DNA of 64,000 bases, taken from contig NZ_JACOGA010000003.1 in the NCBI RefSeq assembly GCF_014284175.1, forward strand, positions 248,001-312,000, written 5' to 3'. The notes under the pieces are model-generated. The model saw only the letters and a list, made by a program, of their open reading frames with translations. It did no database searches and was not told the DNA's origin. A program made the translations under genes and the position numbers. This DNA is from Affinundibacterium flavidum. GTDB lineage: Bacteria > Pseudomonadota > Gammaproteobacteria > Burkholderiales > Burkholderiaceae_D. Numbering within the stretch: position 1 is the stretch's first letter; the number at the start of each line of letters is the position of its first letter. Below are positions 1 to 9,740 of the stretch, in pieces.

Positions 1-1537
1 TTTCTGATTCTAAATTACTGTCTTGCAAGCGGGTGCGGAAATTCAATAACAACTCACGCACATCTTCATAACTCTCTTGGATACCCGCGCGCAATAGCGG
101 TGCGATGTCATGAATCTCTTGCACGTCGTTGCGTTTCAAAGAGTCTTCCAACATCTGCACTTGCAGATTGAGGAAGTTCAGACCTTGGGCAATGCTGTCA
201 TGCAAACCTTGCGCCAATAAGTTGCGTTCTTGTGAAACGGCGAATTCTTTTTCTTTGGAAATCAAGCGTTGATTTTCTATCGAAGAGCCGAGGTTTTTTC
301 CGAGAATTTCTAAGAGTCGACGCTCCTCCCCCGACACGATACGCTCTTGTGAAAAATGCAGAGAGAAACTGCCGATTACCTGATCCCGAGTTTGAATCTG
401 AAACACCGCAAGCGAGACGTAACCTTCTTCCTGACAACGATAACGTTTTTGCTGGTCTAGCAAACGGAAATCACGCACTAAAATAATTCCTTTTTCTGTA
501 GCGGCGCCACACAGGCAATCATCTTTTTTGATGCAATGTTCTTCCTCTATCATTTTTTCAGAAATACCTTCATGCACCGTGATATGCACATTATCTTTTT
601 GACTGTCGAGGATGCGCACGGTACCGCCATCGGCTTGCATGCGTTGCATAATTCTATGCAAGAAACCGCGACATAATTCCTCGATCGCATGAGGCCCAGA
701 CAAAAATGCCGCGATCTCATACAGGGTACTAATTTCATGATTCTGCGATTGTAATTTGGCAGTCTTTTCAACGACCCTGACTTCTAATGTTCTATGCACG
801 CTTTGCACGTGATCCGCCATTTGATTGAAAGCTTGCGCCAGCACACCAAATTCATCTTCTGTCTCTATCGGCAAGCGCACGCTTAAATCATCTTTACTCA
901 TACGTGCGATCCCTGCCTGCATACGCGTTACAGGGCCGACTATCCACAAATACAAGAGATACAGCAAAGCCACGCTGGCGGCCAAAGACATGAATATCAA
1001 GGAAGTTTGACATAGTCGTAGCCACGTCGTTTTTTCGGCAAGTTCGACCTCCACCAAGGACACCAGTTGATTGATCGTTTTAACGAATTCTGGCAAATCT
1101 AGCGCGTAATTTTGCAAAGCAATTTGCTTTAACTGCGGATCGGTTTCACCTGCAACTTTTTTGGCATTGACTTGGATATGTTGCAGCCAGGTTTGCTGCA
1201 CATTTTTCATCTGTTCACGAATCGCTGCAGTTTGCGGCAAGAACAGCGGTCGTTTCGCATCACCGGTTTGCAGATCAAGTAAGGTGCGATTAAATTCTTG
1301 CAGCTCTTGCTCCACACTAGTACCAGGCTGTGCATGTTCTAACACCATTGCCAGTCTATAGGAGCGCATACGCAGGCTGCCTGCTTCATTAATCGCTGCA
1401 CCGCCCCCTTCCAGTTGCCAAGACAAAAGCAAGGTATAACCAATGGCGGCCAAAGTCAGGGCGAGCCCCAGCACCGTCGTCATTAGGATACGAAAAGTAA
1501 GTCGTTTGCCGATAGGTAATTGATTGTCGGAGTCCAT
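1..1537 (-). CDS. narX: Nitrate/nitrite sensor histidine kinase NarX (C-terminus cut by the window start)
   Basis: I translated the minus strand from the ATG at 1537; the frame stays open to base 1, so only the C-terminal ATPase part is missing. An N-terminal membrane segment (about residues 15-37) is followed by a P-box-like stretch (AGSLRMRSYRLA), the nitrate/nitrite ligand region of NarX/NarQ sensors. A second membrane segment (about 180-200), a HAMP linker and a GAF-like region with a cysteine cluster (CIKKDDCLCG) follow, and then an HPK7-type H-box (LAQGLHDSIAQGL) with the phospho-accepting His. In the family this kinase phosphorylates NarL in response to nitrate or nitrite. It lies 55 bp after the carbonic anhydrase gene on the same strand, probably in one transcript with moaA. 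NarL would be expected beyond position 1. Identity is well supported; NarX rather than NarQ rests on the cysteine cluster and the nar context. Confidence 0.88.
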   Translation of the reverse strand, partial: MDSDNQLPIGKRLTFRILMTTVLGLALTLAAIGYTLLLSWQLEGGGAAINEAGSLRMRSYRLAMVLEHAQPGTSVEQELQEFNRTLLDLQTGDAKRPLFLPQTAAIREQMKNVQQTWLQHIQVNAKKVAGETDPQLKQIALQNYALDLPEFVKTINQLVSLVEVELAEKTTWLRLCQTSLIFMSLAASVALLYLLYLWIVGPVTRMQAGIARMSKDDLSVRLPIETEDEFGVLAQAFNQMADHVQSVHRTLEVRVVEKTAKLQSQNHEISTLYEIAAFLSGPHAIEELCRGFLHRIMQRMQADGGTVRILDSQKDNVHITVHEGISEKMIEEEHCIKKDDCLCGAATEKGIILVRDFRLLDQQKRYRCQEEGYVSLAVFQIQTRDQVIGSFSLHFSQERIVSGEERRLLEILGKNLGSSIENQRLISKEKEFAVSQERNLLAQGLHDSIAQGLNFLNLQVQMLEDSLKRNDVQEIHDIAPLLRAGIQESYEDVRELLLNFRTRLQDSNLESE

Positions 1538-1592
1538 GTGGATTACTTTACCAAGGTTGAAACTCAATAGGGGCTCGCTGCAAATGCATCAG

Positions 1593-2276
1593 CTATAGTG
1601 TAGTCGCTAATTCTGCCGCATGGGGAACTCCAAGCGGGCAGACCATAGGCAAAAAACTGTCGGTTCTGTCTGAGTATGCCAGCAAAGCACCATTCGTCAT
1701 ATCAAAATACCAGCCATGCAAGGCAATATCACCACTGAGTTCGCGCTCAGCAACCCAGGGAAAGCTACGCAAATTATTCAAAGACAAAATGATCGCCCCT
1801 AACTCACAGGCGTGATTCTGTACTTCTGTCGCACAATGACCTAGTTGGTTGAGCACCTGCTGCTTAACAGGCTCCACAATACGCATCCAACGTCCGATAA
1901 AATCAATTTCACGACTAGGTTGATAACCTTGCATCAGCGCACGGATACCACCGCATTTTTCATGCCCCATCACGATAATCCGCTTTACATTTAGTGCCTC
2001 GACCGCAAATTGTATCGCTGCACTCACCCCTTGCTGATTACCCGATTCATTGCATGGAGGGACAAGATTCGCGACATTTCTAATCACAAAAATATCGCCA
2101 GGATCACAATCGAGTAGCAAAGCAGGATCGACCCGTGAATCACAGCAGCCTATCAGCAAGGTTGTTGGATTTTGCCCGTTACTGAGCTTATTGTATAAAG
2201 GCTTTTCACCAGAAAAATACTTAGATTGGAACCGCTGAAACCCTTCTATAAATTGGTGAATATTGCGTACTTCCAT
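1593..2276 (-). CDS. can: Beta-class carbonic anhydrase
   Basis: This 227-residue protein interconverts CO2 and bicarbonate in the cytoplasm. The zinc-site motifs of the beta class are intact: C44-x-D46-x-R48 in GCCDSRVDP and H105-x-x-C108 in GHEKCGG. The length is normal for the family. The ATG at 2276 has a GGGAG Shine-Dalgarno sequence just upstream. The gene sits between moaA (53 bp upstream) and narX (55 bp downstream), all on the minus strand, which suggests co-transcription with nitrate-respiration genes. The sequence does not show whether it serves bicarbonate supply or pH balance there. Confidence 0.93.
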   Translation of the reverse strand: MEVRNIHQFIEGFQRFQSKYFSGEKPLYNKLSNGQNPTTLLIGCCDSRVDPALLLDCDPGDIFVIRNVANLVPPCNESGNQQGVSAAIQFAVEALNVKRIIVMGHEKCGGIRALMQGYQPSREIDFIGRWMRIVEPVKQQVLNQLGHCATEVQNHACELGAIILSLNNLRSFPWVAERELSGDIALHGWYFDMTNGALLAYSDRTDSFLPMVCPLGVPHAAELATTL

Positions 2277-2329
2277 CTTGCTCTCCCATGTCGATTTGCT
2301 TGGCCTTTCGTTGCTTGGCCTCTTGTTGC

Positions 2330-3346
2330 TTAGCCACCTGTCTGTGACATAAATCGAATGATCTTATGTTTTTGTGTCGTAAATTCGTGACGCTCAGGCT
2401 TTAACTCTATCGCCTCGCGTATTGCTTGTTCTAATTCCTGATCGCTGATACCGGCGCGTAGTAAAGGGCGTAATTCAAATTTTTCATCTTGCCCCAGACA
2501 CATGTACAAAGTACCATCGACTGCCAATCTGACCCGATTGCAGGTAGCGCAAAAATGCTGGCTGATCGGTGAGATAAATCCTATCGTTCCCTGCCCATCA
2601 CGACTACTCCAATAGCGTGCAGGGCCTCCACCCAGTTCTTCGGCAACTGGCACCAGATCAAATTGTTTCACCAATTCATCGCGGATGGGGCCGATATCGC
2701 GATACTGGCTATTTTGTCCGGTACTGCCCATGGGCATGGCTTCAATCAGGCGCAAAATAAAACCTTCGTTAAAACAAAACTCCGCCATGCGTTTGACTTC
2801 ATGTTCGTTCACGCCGCCCATCACCACCATATTCAATTTGATAGGTTTAAAACCTGCGCGCTTACCGGCCTGCAAACCCGCCATGATGCTGGCGAAGCTA
2901 TCGCGCCCAGTAATATTTTCCATGCAGGCTTTATCCAGACTATCTAGACTCACATTGATACGGCTGACTCCCGCCTGATATAGAGCGTCGGCGTGTTTAT
3001 GTAGTTGTGTGGCATTGGTGGAGAGCGAAATGTCGCGAATTTCTGGATGACTTGCCAAAGACTGCACCAATTGTGGCAAATTTCTACGCAATAAAGGCTC
3101 GCCACCAGTCAAGCGCACGCGCCCTACTCCCATTCGGCCAAAAGCAGCGACGACGCGTTCTATCTCTGCAAAGCTCAACCAGTTTTCAGGTTCTTCAAAA
3201 CCATTGAAGCCTTTTGGCATGCAATAACTACAACGTAAATCGCATTTATCAGTCACCGATACGCGCAGGTAATTCAATTGCCGGCCAAAGCGGTCGATCA
3301 ATTGCGCGTCTTGCCCTTGCTCTGCGGAGGATAGAAATTTTTTCAT
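2330..3346 (-). CDS. moaA: GTP 3',8-cyclase MoaA (molybdenum cofactor biosynthesis)
   Basis: This is a radical SAM enzyme of 338 residues that carries out the first step of molybdopterin synthesis, turning GTP into 3',8-cyclo-GTP. The SAM cluster motif is C35-x3-C39-x2-C42 (KCDLRCSYCM). The second, substrate-binding [4Fe-4S] site is near the C-terminus (CATCN and then C in YMCLG), and the protein ends in the Gly-Gly tail typical of MoaA. It is first in a minus-strand group with the carbonic anhydrase and narX. NarG in this window needs the cofactor, so the location fits anaerobic induction. An FNR-like site lies about 80 bp upstream. Confidence 0.96.
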   Translation of the reverse strand: MKKFLSSAEQGQDAQLIDRFGRQLNYLRVSVTDKCDLRCSYCMPKGFNGFEEPENWLSFAEIERVVAAFGRMGVGRVRLTGGEPLLRRNLPQLVQSLASHPEIRDISLSTNATQLHKHADALYQAGVSRINVSLDSLDKACMENITGRDSFASIMAGLQAGKRAGFKPIKLNMVVMGGVNEHEVKRMAEFCFNEGFILRLIEAMPMGSTGQNSQYRDIGPIRDELVKQFDLVPVAEELGGGPARYWSSRDGQGTIGFISPISQHFCATCNRVRLAVDGTLYMCLGQDEKFELRPLLRAGISDQELEQAIREAIELKPERHEFTTQKHKIIRFMSQTGG

Positions 3347-3425
3347 GACGCTATTTTGTGCTTATTAAAGTGAGTGCACAATTCGCCGCCAAGCTAAGAC
3401 GTCTAGTTCTTTTGGGGGATAAAAT

Positions 3426-3439
3426 TTGTCGCAAATCAA
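3426..3439 (-). promoter_or_regulatory. FNR-like half-conserved site upstream of moaA
   Basis: On the minus strand this reads TTGAT-TTGC-GACAA, against the FNR consensus TTGAT-N4-ATCAA. One half-site is perfect and the other has two mismatches, with the correct 4-bp spacing. It lies about 80 bp before the moaA ATG. The assignment is an inference from sequence and context only. Confidence 0.35.
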
Positions 3440-3542
3440 TTTTACGTATCGATGTGAAATGACATCGAGATGGTGAAATTTACTTGAAGCGCCGTCTGGG
3501 GAGTGGCAAATATCCACAAGCAGTCTCGAATTAGCTTTCTAT

Positions 3543-6500
3543 TTAGCTATCAGACTTGCCTTCAGCATTGGCTGCTTTAATCGGCGCGTGACGTGGTAAT
3601 ACCAGCGTAAAATTTGTGCCAAGATTCACGATACTATCCACGGTGATCGTTCCTCCCAAGACAGAATGAATAATGTTGTAGCAGATATGCAGCCCCAATC
3701 CACTTCCCCCAGTTCCCAAGCGTGTTGTGAAAAATGGTTCAAAGATACGCTCTATGTTTTCTGGTGTGATACCTGCGCCATTGTCCTGCACCACCAATTG
3801 TATATGCTGATCGCCAAGCGCCCGTCCTAGTACAGTAATCACACCTAGACTACGCTCATGCAAGCCATGCACCATCGCATTGATAATAAGATTGTTTAAC
3901 ACTTGCCCTAAAGCGCCAGGATAACTATCCATGCTCAATCCAGCTTCAATCTCAACCCGAATTTCATGTCCTTCACGCTTGCTACGATTCGATAAGGTCA
4001 ATGCCACTTCTTCACAGAAAAATTGCAAGTCAAATTCACGCCGCTTGTCCGACGTTTGATCGACAGCGATTTGTTTAAAGCTACTGACCAAATTCGCTGC
4101 GCTGGTCAAACTCCGCACAATCAGATCCGAAGAGTTGATCGCATTTTGTGTATAGTTTTCCAGATCAGAACGACGCAATTGATTTTCTTTCACCTTGAGT
4201 GAAAACTTCTCACTCATGTCTTGCATCGTACTTGCCATAAGTAAGCTATTACCGATAGGTGTATTCAATTCATGGGCGACACCGGCAACCAAAGATCCTA
4301 ATGCGGCCAGTTTTTCTTGCTCGACTAACTTTGATTGGGTAATCGTTAAGCGACGGTAGGCTTCTGCATTGTCGTAAGCTACGCCTATATACGCGGCCAG
4401 CGTGCGTAAAATATTCAAATCGTTCAGGCTAAAGGCGTTCGTATCGTTGCTCAGCGCGCCAACTACGCCCATCACCCGACCACCCAACATAATGGGAACA
4501 TACACTCCAGAACGCGAATCTTCAGTTTCAGATCCATCTTCCAAACGCACTAAATCATCGCCCATACGGTCGGCAATTACATTATCCAGCTTGCGACTAT
4601 CATGTTCTATATGATTAACAATCAGTTCTTGGCCGCTCAATACGCAACGGGTAGACGGTTGCTCATTCGCGTCTAAGCTACGTTCATATGGCAAGATGAA
4701 TTTGTCGCCTTGTATCGTGTATTCAAAACTGATAATGCGTTTATCCCAATCGACGATTCCAACCCCAAAAGTTGACGCAGGAATCAGGCTGCGGATACTT
4801 TGATACAAGGTTTCCAGAATCTGACGCTTGTCTAGCGATGAAGTAATCTTCAGGCCAATCTCACTTAGTCGACCGATATCATTACGCGCCTGCTCGGCAA
4901 TTTCTCTTTGAGTTTCGGCCAGCCGTTTTTGCTCAACAACTTCTTGAGTTTGCGCTTTTACCTGACGCTCAAGATAAAGTTGGTTTTCTCGTATGCTACG
5001 CAAGCGTTGTTGATAAACCAGACGGGCAAGTGCCAGTACGACCAATATCCATAATCCATACCACCACCATGTGCGCCAAAATGGAGGCAACACGACAACC
5101 TGAACGACTTCAACCGATTCACTCCAAACGCCATCAGGATTCGCGGCCTTCGCCAACAAACGATAACTACCTGCATCCAGATTAGTGTAGGTCGCGACGC
5201 TGCGGTCGGCCTGACCGTAGATCCAATCAATGTCATATCCTTCTAACTTCCATGCATAGCGGTTTTGTGTACGGTTATAGAAATACAAAGCCGCCAGTTC
5301 GAAACTGACCATAGTTTGTTTGTAATTGAGTTGTATTCGCTTTGCACTACTCAGCGGGCCGCTAATACCGATACTTTCCAGGTCGATAGGTAATCCATCA
5401 TTGCGAGCATTAGCATCGTGAATGCCGCTTTGTTCTTTCTTAGTTGCCCAAGTCATCAACGACTTATTAAAGAGTAATACATCGCTGAGAACTACCCTCG
5501 GCGCAATCGAATTATCCGAAATACTAGCTGGGTGAAAATAGACTAATCCTACGCCACCAAAAAGTAAGCTACCGTCACGTGCGCGCGCCGCAGCGGCAAA
5601 ATTGAATGCCCCATCGAAGCGTCCAAATGAAGGGAAGTTGCGCCCTTGTTTAGTTTCAGGTCGCACTCGCATCAAACCACGTTCGCTACTCATCCAAATC
5701 TCGCCGTTATCCGCATCTTGCATTGCTTCAATGACGTCATTGGGGATTTGTGGAGTATTGGCCCAAGAAATCAATTCCCATTCACTGTCATTGTCGGCAG
5801 TAGGCGCACGCGGCCTAACCTCAACCAAACCACCCAAGATAGTGGCGGCCCATATGCGCCCTGTGTGGTCTTGACGCAAGCTGGTAACGCCTAACTTTTC
5901 TGGCGTTGGCAAACCTGGAGCCGGACGCCCTATCGCTTGAAAACTATCCTTACGGTCGTCATACAAATACAGCGCTCCCTTACTACCTACCCATAAGCGC
6001 TGCGCTTTATCAACCAGCAAACTATCAATCGCGTCATCTTTCAGGCGACCAGGCGTTCCAGGTTCGGCTTTAAATATTCGTACATTGCCGTTAGACTGAA
6101 TTTGATACAGTCCCACACTACTACCCGCCCACACATCGCCACGTGAATCTTTAGCTAATGCCGTGAAGCGTGCACCCACAGGAAAATTCTTGTCCACATC
6201 GACATCGCGACTATGTTCAGTTTTCGGATCAAAAACTTGCAGGCTCTCTCCCCCTATCCACAGTTGTTTCTTATCATCCAACATCAATACGCGGATATAG
6301 TCGACTCCAGCTTGTTTGCTCGTAAATCTTTGGGTATCACCCGAAGGAATGTGTAATCGATTTAAACCACCACCCAATGTGCCTATCCAAGCGAACTCTT
6401 CGTTTTCAGAAACAACCGCGGTCACTAAGCGATGTGAGAGGCTACGCTCATCGCCAGGAATATTCAGATAAGTCGTAAAACTTCTACCACGTAAATCCAC

Positions 6501-7712
6501 GAGGCTGACGCCATAATCACTGGTACCTACCCACAAACCGCCACTCGAATCAAGCATTAAGGAGGTGATGGTATCGCCGCTCAAGCTGCTATTGACCGAA
6601 GGTAGATTGACAAATTTTTCCAAGGTATTTTTATTCTCGCGCCAACGCAATAAGCCTTGGTCTTCACCGAAGCCCAACCACATCGATTTTTCATCATCAG
6701 GTAAAAGCGTGACGACACTGGCTTTAGGAATCTTTAGCTGAATTGGTACAGGCACCGCGCTAACTTGTTGCTGATTAATTCGCCAGATGCTTAAGCCACC
6801 AGTCAAACCGACCCATAATTGTCCCTGATGATCAAACGCCAGACTTCGCACTAGGCGTTGGCTGGGCAGGAGTTGTTTATCGTTCAGATCATCACTCGCT
6901 TTGAATTGCAAAAGCAGCTGTCCAGCTTGATTAACATGCGCAACCCGATGACCTTGCCCTATCCAAACCCCACCTGCCTTGTCGCTCATCAATGCACGCA
7001 CTTCACCGCTAAAATACGCTTGCGATTCTGGATCAGGCTGCCACCTTGTAAATTTTTTAGTCTCGGTATCAAAACGTAATAAGCCTGAAGAACTTCCCAG
7101 CCATAGCTGTTTGTCGTCAGCCTGACTCATAGCATAAATAAACCGCGCTTTCGCAGAAAAATCCTCGGGCATGGAAATACGTTGGATCTGATCAGTTTTC
7201 AAATCAAGTACATTCAAGCCAAGGCGCGTGCCTATCCATAAGCGTTGCTGTCCATCCTCAAATAAACTCAAGATACGGTCATGATTGATCGTATTCACAT
7301 CCGACGGCAAATGGGAAAACACGCGCATATGCCTACCGTCATAACGAACTAAACCGTTGGCGGTGCCCATCCAGATATAGCCATTGCGAGTTTGATACAC
7401 GGTCATGATGCCGGTGCTAGGCAAGCCCTGATCGATGCTGAAATGATCAAAGCGAAGGCGATGCAAAGCGCCCGCTTGCACGGGAAGGGAGCTTATTAGA
7501 ATAGAGCAGAATAAGATGGTTTGGCTAATGAACAACGACGTGAATCGCGACAAGGCCAAGGAGCGAGATAAGGGCAATAAGAGCAATAAGAGCAATAAGC
7601 GCGACGACGAAGAGCGCAGACAGCAGAACAAGCGCGCACGCAGCGCGCTAGAAAAATGGCTAAACAATTGAGCTAGTTTGAGATGGAACTGCAATGCCAG
7701 CACCTTTTTCAA
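3543..7712 (-). CDS. Two-component regulator propeller-domain sensor histidine kinase
   Basis: A sensor of up to 1389 residues. A long run of Reg_prop blades (repeats such as YIWMGTANGLVRYD and RLWIGTRLGLNVLD, about residues 90-700) forms a periplasmic beta-propeller pair. A Y_Y_Y domain (about 800-870), a membrane helix with WRTWWWYGLWILVVLAL, a coiled coil, a GAF domain (about 940-1090), a HisKA domain with H in GVAHELNTPIG, and a HATPase with NAMVHG, DNGAGI and GTGGSGLGL follow. There is no receiver domain, so it needs a separate response regulator, not seen nearby. Odd point: the open frame begins with TTG at 7712 and has no in-frame ATG before the propeller, and the first 70 residues are Leu/Ser-rich and partly encoded by 9-bp repeats. 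The true start could be as late as the TTG at 7535, which would give a normal signal peptide ending LPVQA. Confidence 0.88.
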   Translation of the reverse strand: MKKVLALQFHLKLAQLFSHFSSALRARLFCCLRSSSSRLLLLLLLLPLSRSLALSRFTSLFISQTILFCSILISSLPVQAGALHRLRFDHFSIDQGLPSTGIMTVYQTRNGYIWMGTANGLVRYDGRHMRVFSHLPSDVNTINHDRILSLFEDGQQRLWIGTRLGLNVLDLKTDQIQRISMPEDFSAKARFIYAMSQADDKQLWLGSSSGLLRFDTETKKFTRWQPDPESQAYFSGEVRALMSDKAGGVWIGQGHRVAHVNQAGQLLLQFKASDDLNDKQLLPSQRLVRSLAFDHQGQLWVGLTGGLSIWRINQQQVSAVPVPIQLKIPKASVVTLLPDDEKSMWLGFGEDQGLLRWRENKNTLEKFVNLPSVNSSLSGDTITSLMLDSSGGLWVGTSDYGVSLVDLRGRSFTTYLNIPGDERSLSHRLVTAVVSENEEFAWIGTLGGGLNRLHIPSGDTQRFTSKQAGVDYIRVLMLDDKKQLWIGGESLQVFDPKTEHSRDVDVDKNFPVGARFTALAKDSRGDVWAGSSVGLYQIQSNGNVRIFKAEPGTPGRLKDDAIDSLLVDKAQRLWVGSKGALYLYDDRKDSFQAIGRPAPGLPTPEKLGVTSLRQDHTGRIWAATILGGLVEVRPRAPTADNDSEWELISWANTPQIPNDVIEAMQDADNGEIWMSSERGLMRVRPETKQGRNFPSFGRFDGAFNFAAAARARDGSLLFGGVGLVYFHPASISDNSIAPRVVLSDVLLFNKSLMTWATKKEQSGIHDANARNDGLPIDLESIGISGPLSSAKRIQLNYKQTMVSFELAALYFYNRTQNRYAWKLEGYDIDWIYGQADRSVATYTNLDAGSYRLLAKAANPDGVWSESVEVVQVVVLPPFWRTWWWYGLWILVVLALARLVYQQRLRSIRENQLYLERQVKAQTQEVVEQKRLAETQREIAEQARNDIGRLSEIGLKITSSLDKRQILETLYQSIRSLIPASTFGVGIVDWDKRIISFEYTIQGDKFILPYERSLDANEQPSTRCVLSGQELIVNHIEHDSRKLDNVIADRMGDDLVRLEDGSETEDSRSGVYVPIMLGGRVMGVVGALSNDTNAFSLNDLNILRTLAAYIGVAYDNAEAYRRLTITQSKLVEQEKLAALGSLVAGVAHELNTPIGNSLLMASTMQDMSEKFSLKVKENQLRRSDLENYTQNAINSSDLIVRSLTSAANLVSSFKQIAVDQTSDKRREFDLQFFCEEVALTLSNRSKREGHEIRVEIEAGLSMDSYPGALGQVLNNLIINAMVHGLHERSLGVITVLGRALGDQHIQLVVQDNGAGITPENIERIFEPFFTTRLGTGGSGLGLHICYNIIHSVLGGTITVDSIVNLGTNFTLVLPRHAPIKAANAEGKSDS
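7571..7599. repeat. Three 9-bp tandem repeats in the 5' end of the propeller kinase gene
   Basis: Three near-identical copies of a 9-bp unit (GAGCAATAA on the plus strand, first copy GGGCAATAA) are read on the minus strand as consecutive leucines. Being a multiple of three, copy-number change would lengthen or shorten the hydrophobic leader without shifting frame. Confidence 0.7.
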
Positions 7713-7952
7713 AACATCTATGCCACCAAAGTGGATTTCAGTAATGAAACTATAGCAGACAAAAACTGGGGAATGCTCTAAAAGTATTTATCTGGCAGCA
7801 ATTTAGCTGCAGTGCACAACACAACCTATTTTTCCTTACCCTTACTTACCATTCCTAATCATTCCAAACAGTGATCGACAGCACATTAACAACATAAAAT
7901 CATTATTAATCAAGAAAAAATCCCATCAACAATATCACTGCCATCGTCATTC

Positions 7953-8672
7953 TTAGAAAGCTGCTTTAGGCAGAGCTTCATGCAATTCATAACTCATCAA
8001 GGCCAAAAACACCACTAAGCACAAATACATGACTCCGTAATTAACCCGCGTATTGAAAGCCACCTCGTAATACCCTGCAGGTAAGCCGTCCGCCATAGTA
8101 TTGGAGAATGCGAGCTTCAATTGCGGATAAGCCAATATGCCGATCAATATCAACATAGGACTTGGCCGGTACAAAAAGAGCGCAATCAATAAAGGCACAC
8201 CAAGCAACCAAACCTTAGGTGAAATAATCGCGGTAATGCGGCCACCATCTAAAGGAGAAATCGGTATCAGGTTCAACAAATTAATAATGAATCCTGAATA
8301 AGACAGCGCCAACATCAAATCACTATCCAATTGACGTCCCAGCCAATAACAAATTAAGACAGCAGCAGTACCAGCAATGGGGCCGGCAAAAGCAATATAG
8401 GCTTCCGTCTCGACGGTATGAGCTTGATCCTTTAACTCTACCCATGCTCCCACAAAGGGGATGAAAGTCGGCAAGCCAACTTGCATGCCACACAATCTGG
8501 CCGCGACAAAATGTCCCATTTCATGAATCAAAATGAGTAACACAAATCCGATAGCATATTTCCAGCCATACACCCAGGAATACAAAATCACGGTCAGTAA
8601 CATACTGCCGCCACTGATAAATAATTTACCTAATTTTCCTGCAGCAAACAGAGCACCAAATAATTTCAACAT
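7953..8672 (-). CDS. Site-2-type M50 metalloprotease, membrane
   Basis: A polytopic membrane protein with the zinc motif HEMGH (in LILIHEMGHFVAARL) and a downstream SPLDGG motif, the two-part active site of site-2 proteases. I place the start at the ATG at 8672, giving 239 residues (MLKLFGALFAAGK), because related proteins begin there. A longer frame opens at a GTG at 8729, and neither has a strong ribosome-binding site. It is on the same strand as the DUF2167 gene upstream (165 bp gap). Substrate unknown; regulated intramembrane proteolysis is the family theme. Confidence 0.82.
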   Translation of the reverse strand: MLKLFGALFAAGKLGKLFISGGSMLLTVILYSWVYGWKYAIGFVLLILIHEMGHFVAARLCGMQVGLPTFIPFVGAWVELKDQAHTVETEAYIAFAGPIAGTAAVLICYWLGRQLDSDLMLALSYSGFIINLLNLIPISPLDGGRITAIISPKVWLLGVPLLIALFLYRPSPMLILIGILAYPQLKLAFSNTMADGLPAGYYEVAFNTRVNYGVMYLCLVVFLALMSYELHEALPKAAF

Positions 8673-8837
8673 AACAGATAGGATTCGAGGTAAGCATACA
8701 AGAGTGAGCACGAGATCATGGGCGCTCACATTGAGGTGACAAGCATCGCAGTCAAAACTTAGGGTATCTCCAACTATGCAGAAATACCCTCATAAAACTC
8801 CGCGCAATCCAACCGATTGCCAGAGCAATCAAAGTGA

Positions 8838-9725
8838 TTATGTCGATTCTTTTTTCTTAAAGAATTTTGCAATACCAGCAAACACGGCGATGGCACCAAC
8901 AAATAACAACTTCTTAAATGCAATCAGTAAGGCAAACAATTTACCAAAGAAACCCAACTTAGCAGCGACACCACCAGCGACTAAGGCAGCTAAACCATAC
9001 TCGGCCACTTTGTCTGTGCTGGAATTAAAATCGGTGTAACGATTGCCCTCTACGAATTCAGTAAATGCCACCACCGATTTCATCTCTTGTTTAATCGCTG
9101 CAATTTGCTTCATACCTGCCACCGCATTCAAGACCAAAACACCTTTGCGTCCGAGTACGCGAATGCTGTAGTTCAAGGTATTTTCTGTTTGGCCTGTTGA
9201 CAGTTCTTTCGCCCAAAAATATTTATGCGTTTGCTTGTCATAACTCGGACGTTCTGCCCAACCGACCAGATTCATTTCGCCGTAGCCCGCTTTTTTTCTT
9301 TCTTCATTGGCCGCGACGCTTGCTTCTTTCATGTCTTTCAATAAGTCGTCATAGTTAATGCTGTCGGCATCATCATCTTTGACGTGACCGCTTTCATCAT
9401 AGGTAATGATCACGCCCCAACCACTCTCACTGAGCGGCGAAGTATTAGAAGGCACCAACATGCCCAAAGTCTTAGCGCCGGGTGGATTACCCCAAGCTTG
9501 TACTAAAATTTTGTCAGCATCGTCGGGGGAGAGGTAACGAAATGTCTCAGGCAAATTGAGTGTTGCAACACCGTTAGGCAGTTTGATACTGCCTTGCTGA
9601 AATTTGATGCTTGCTAAAAAAGCTTCGGCAGTTTGTTTAGGTTCTTCACTTTTTTGCGCAATCGCAAGATGAGAAAAAATGGCGGCGCCGACGAGCAAAA
9701 TAGATAAGCTGATTTTTTTGAACAT
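8838..9725 (-). CDS. DUF2167 family membrane protein
   Basis: A 295-residue protein with a signal peptide (MFKKISLSILLVGAAIF...AIAQ), a periplasmic domain typical of DUF2167 (including NPPGAKTLGMLVP and GWGVIITYDESGHVKDDDAD), and one or two C-terminal membrane segments ending in a basic tail (FFKKKEST). Function unknown in the family. I chose the ATG at 9725 because AAGGA lies 7 bp before it. The frame remains open upstream only because it runs through a tandem repeat (9741-9824), which would give an implausible His/Thr/Pro-rich extension. Confidence 0.8.
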   Translation of the reverse strand: MFKKISLSILLVGAAIFSHLAIAQKSEEPKQTAEAFLASIKFQQGSIKLPNGVATLNLPETFRYLSPDDADKILVQAWGNPPGAKTLGMLVPSNTSPLSESGWGVIITYDESGHVKDDDADSINYDDLLKDMKEASVAANEERKKAGYGEMNLVGWAERPSYDKQTHKYFWAKELSTGQTENTLNYSIRVLGRKGVLVLNAVAGMKQIAAIKQEMKSVVAFTEFVEGNRYTDFNSSTDKVAEYGLAALVAGGVAAKLGFFGKLFALLIAFKKLLFVGAIAVFAGIAKFFKKKEST

Positions 9726-9740
9726 GAACAAATCCTTGTA

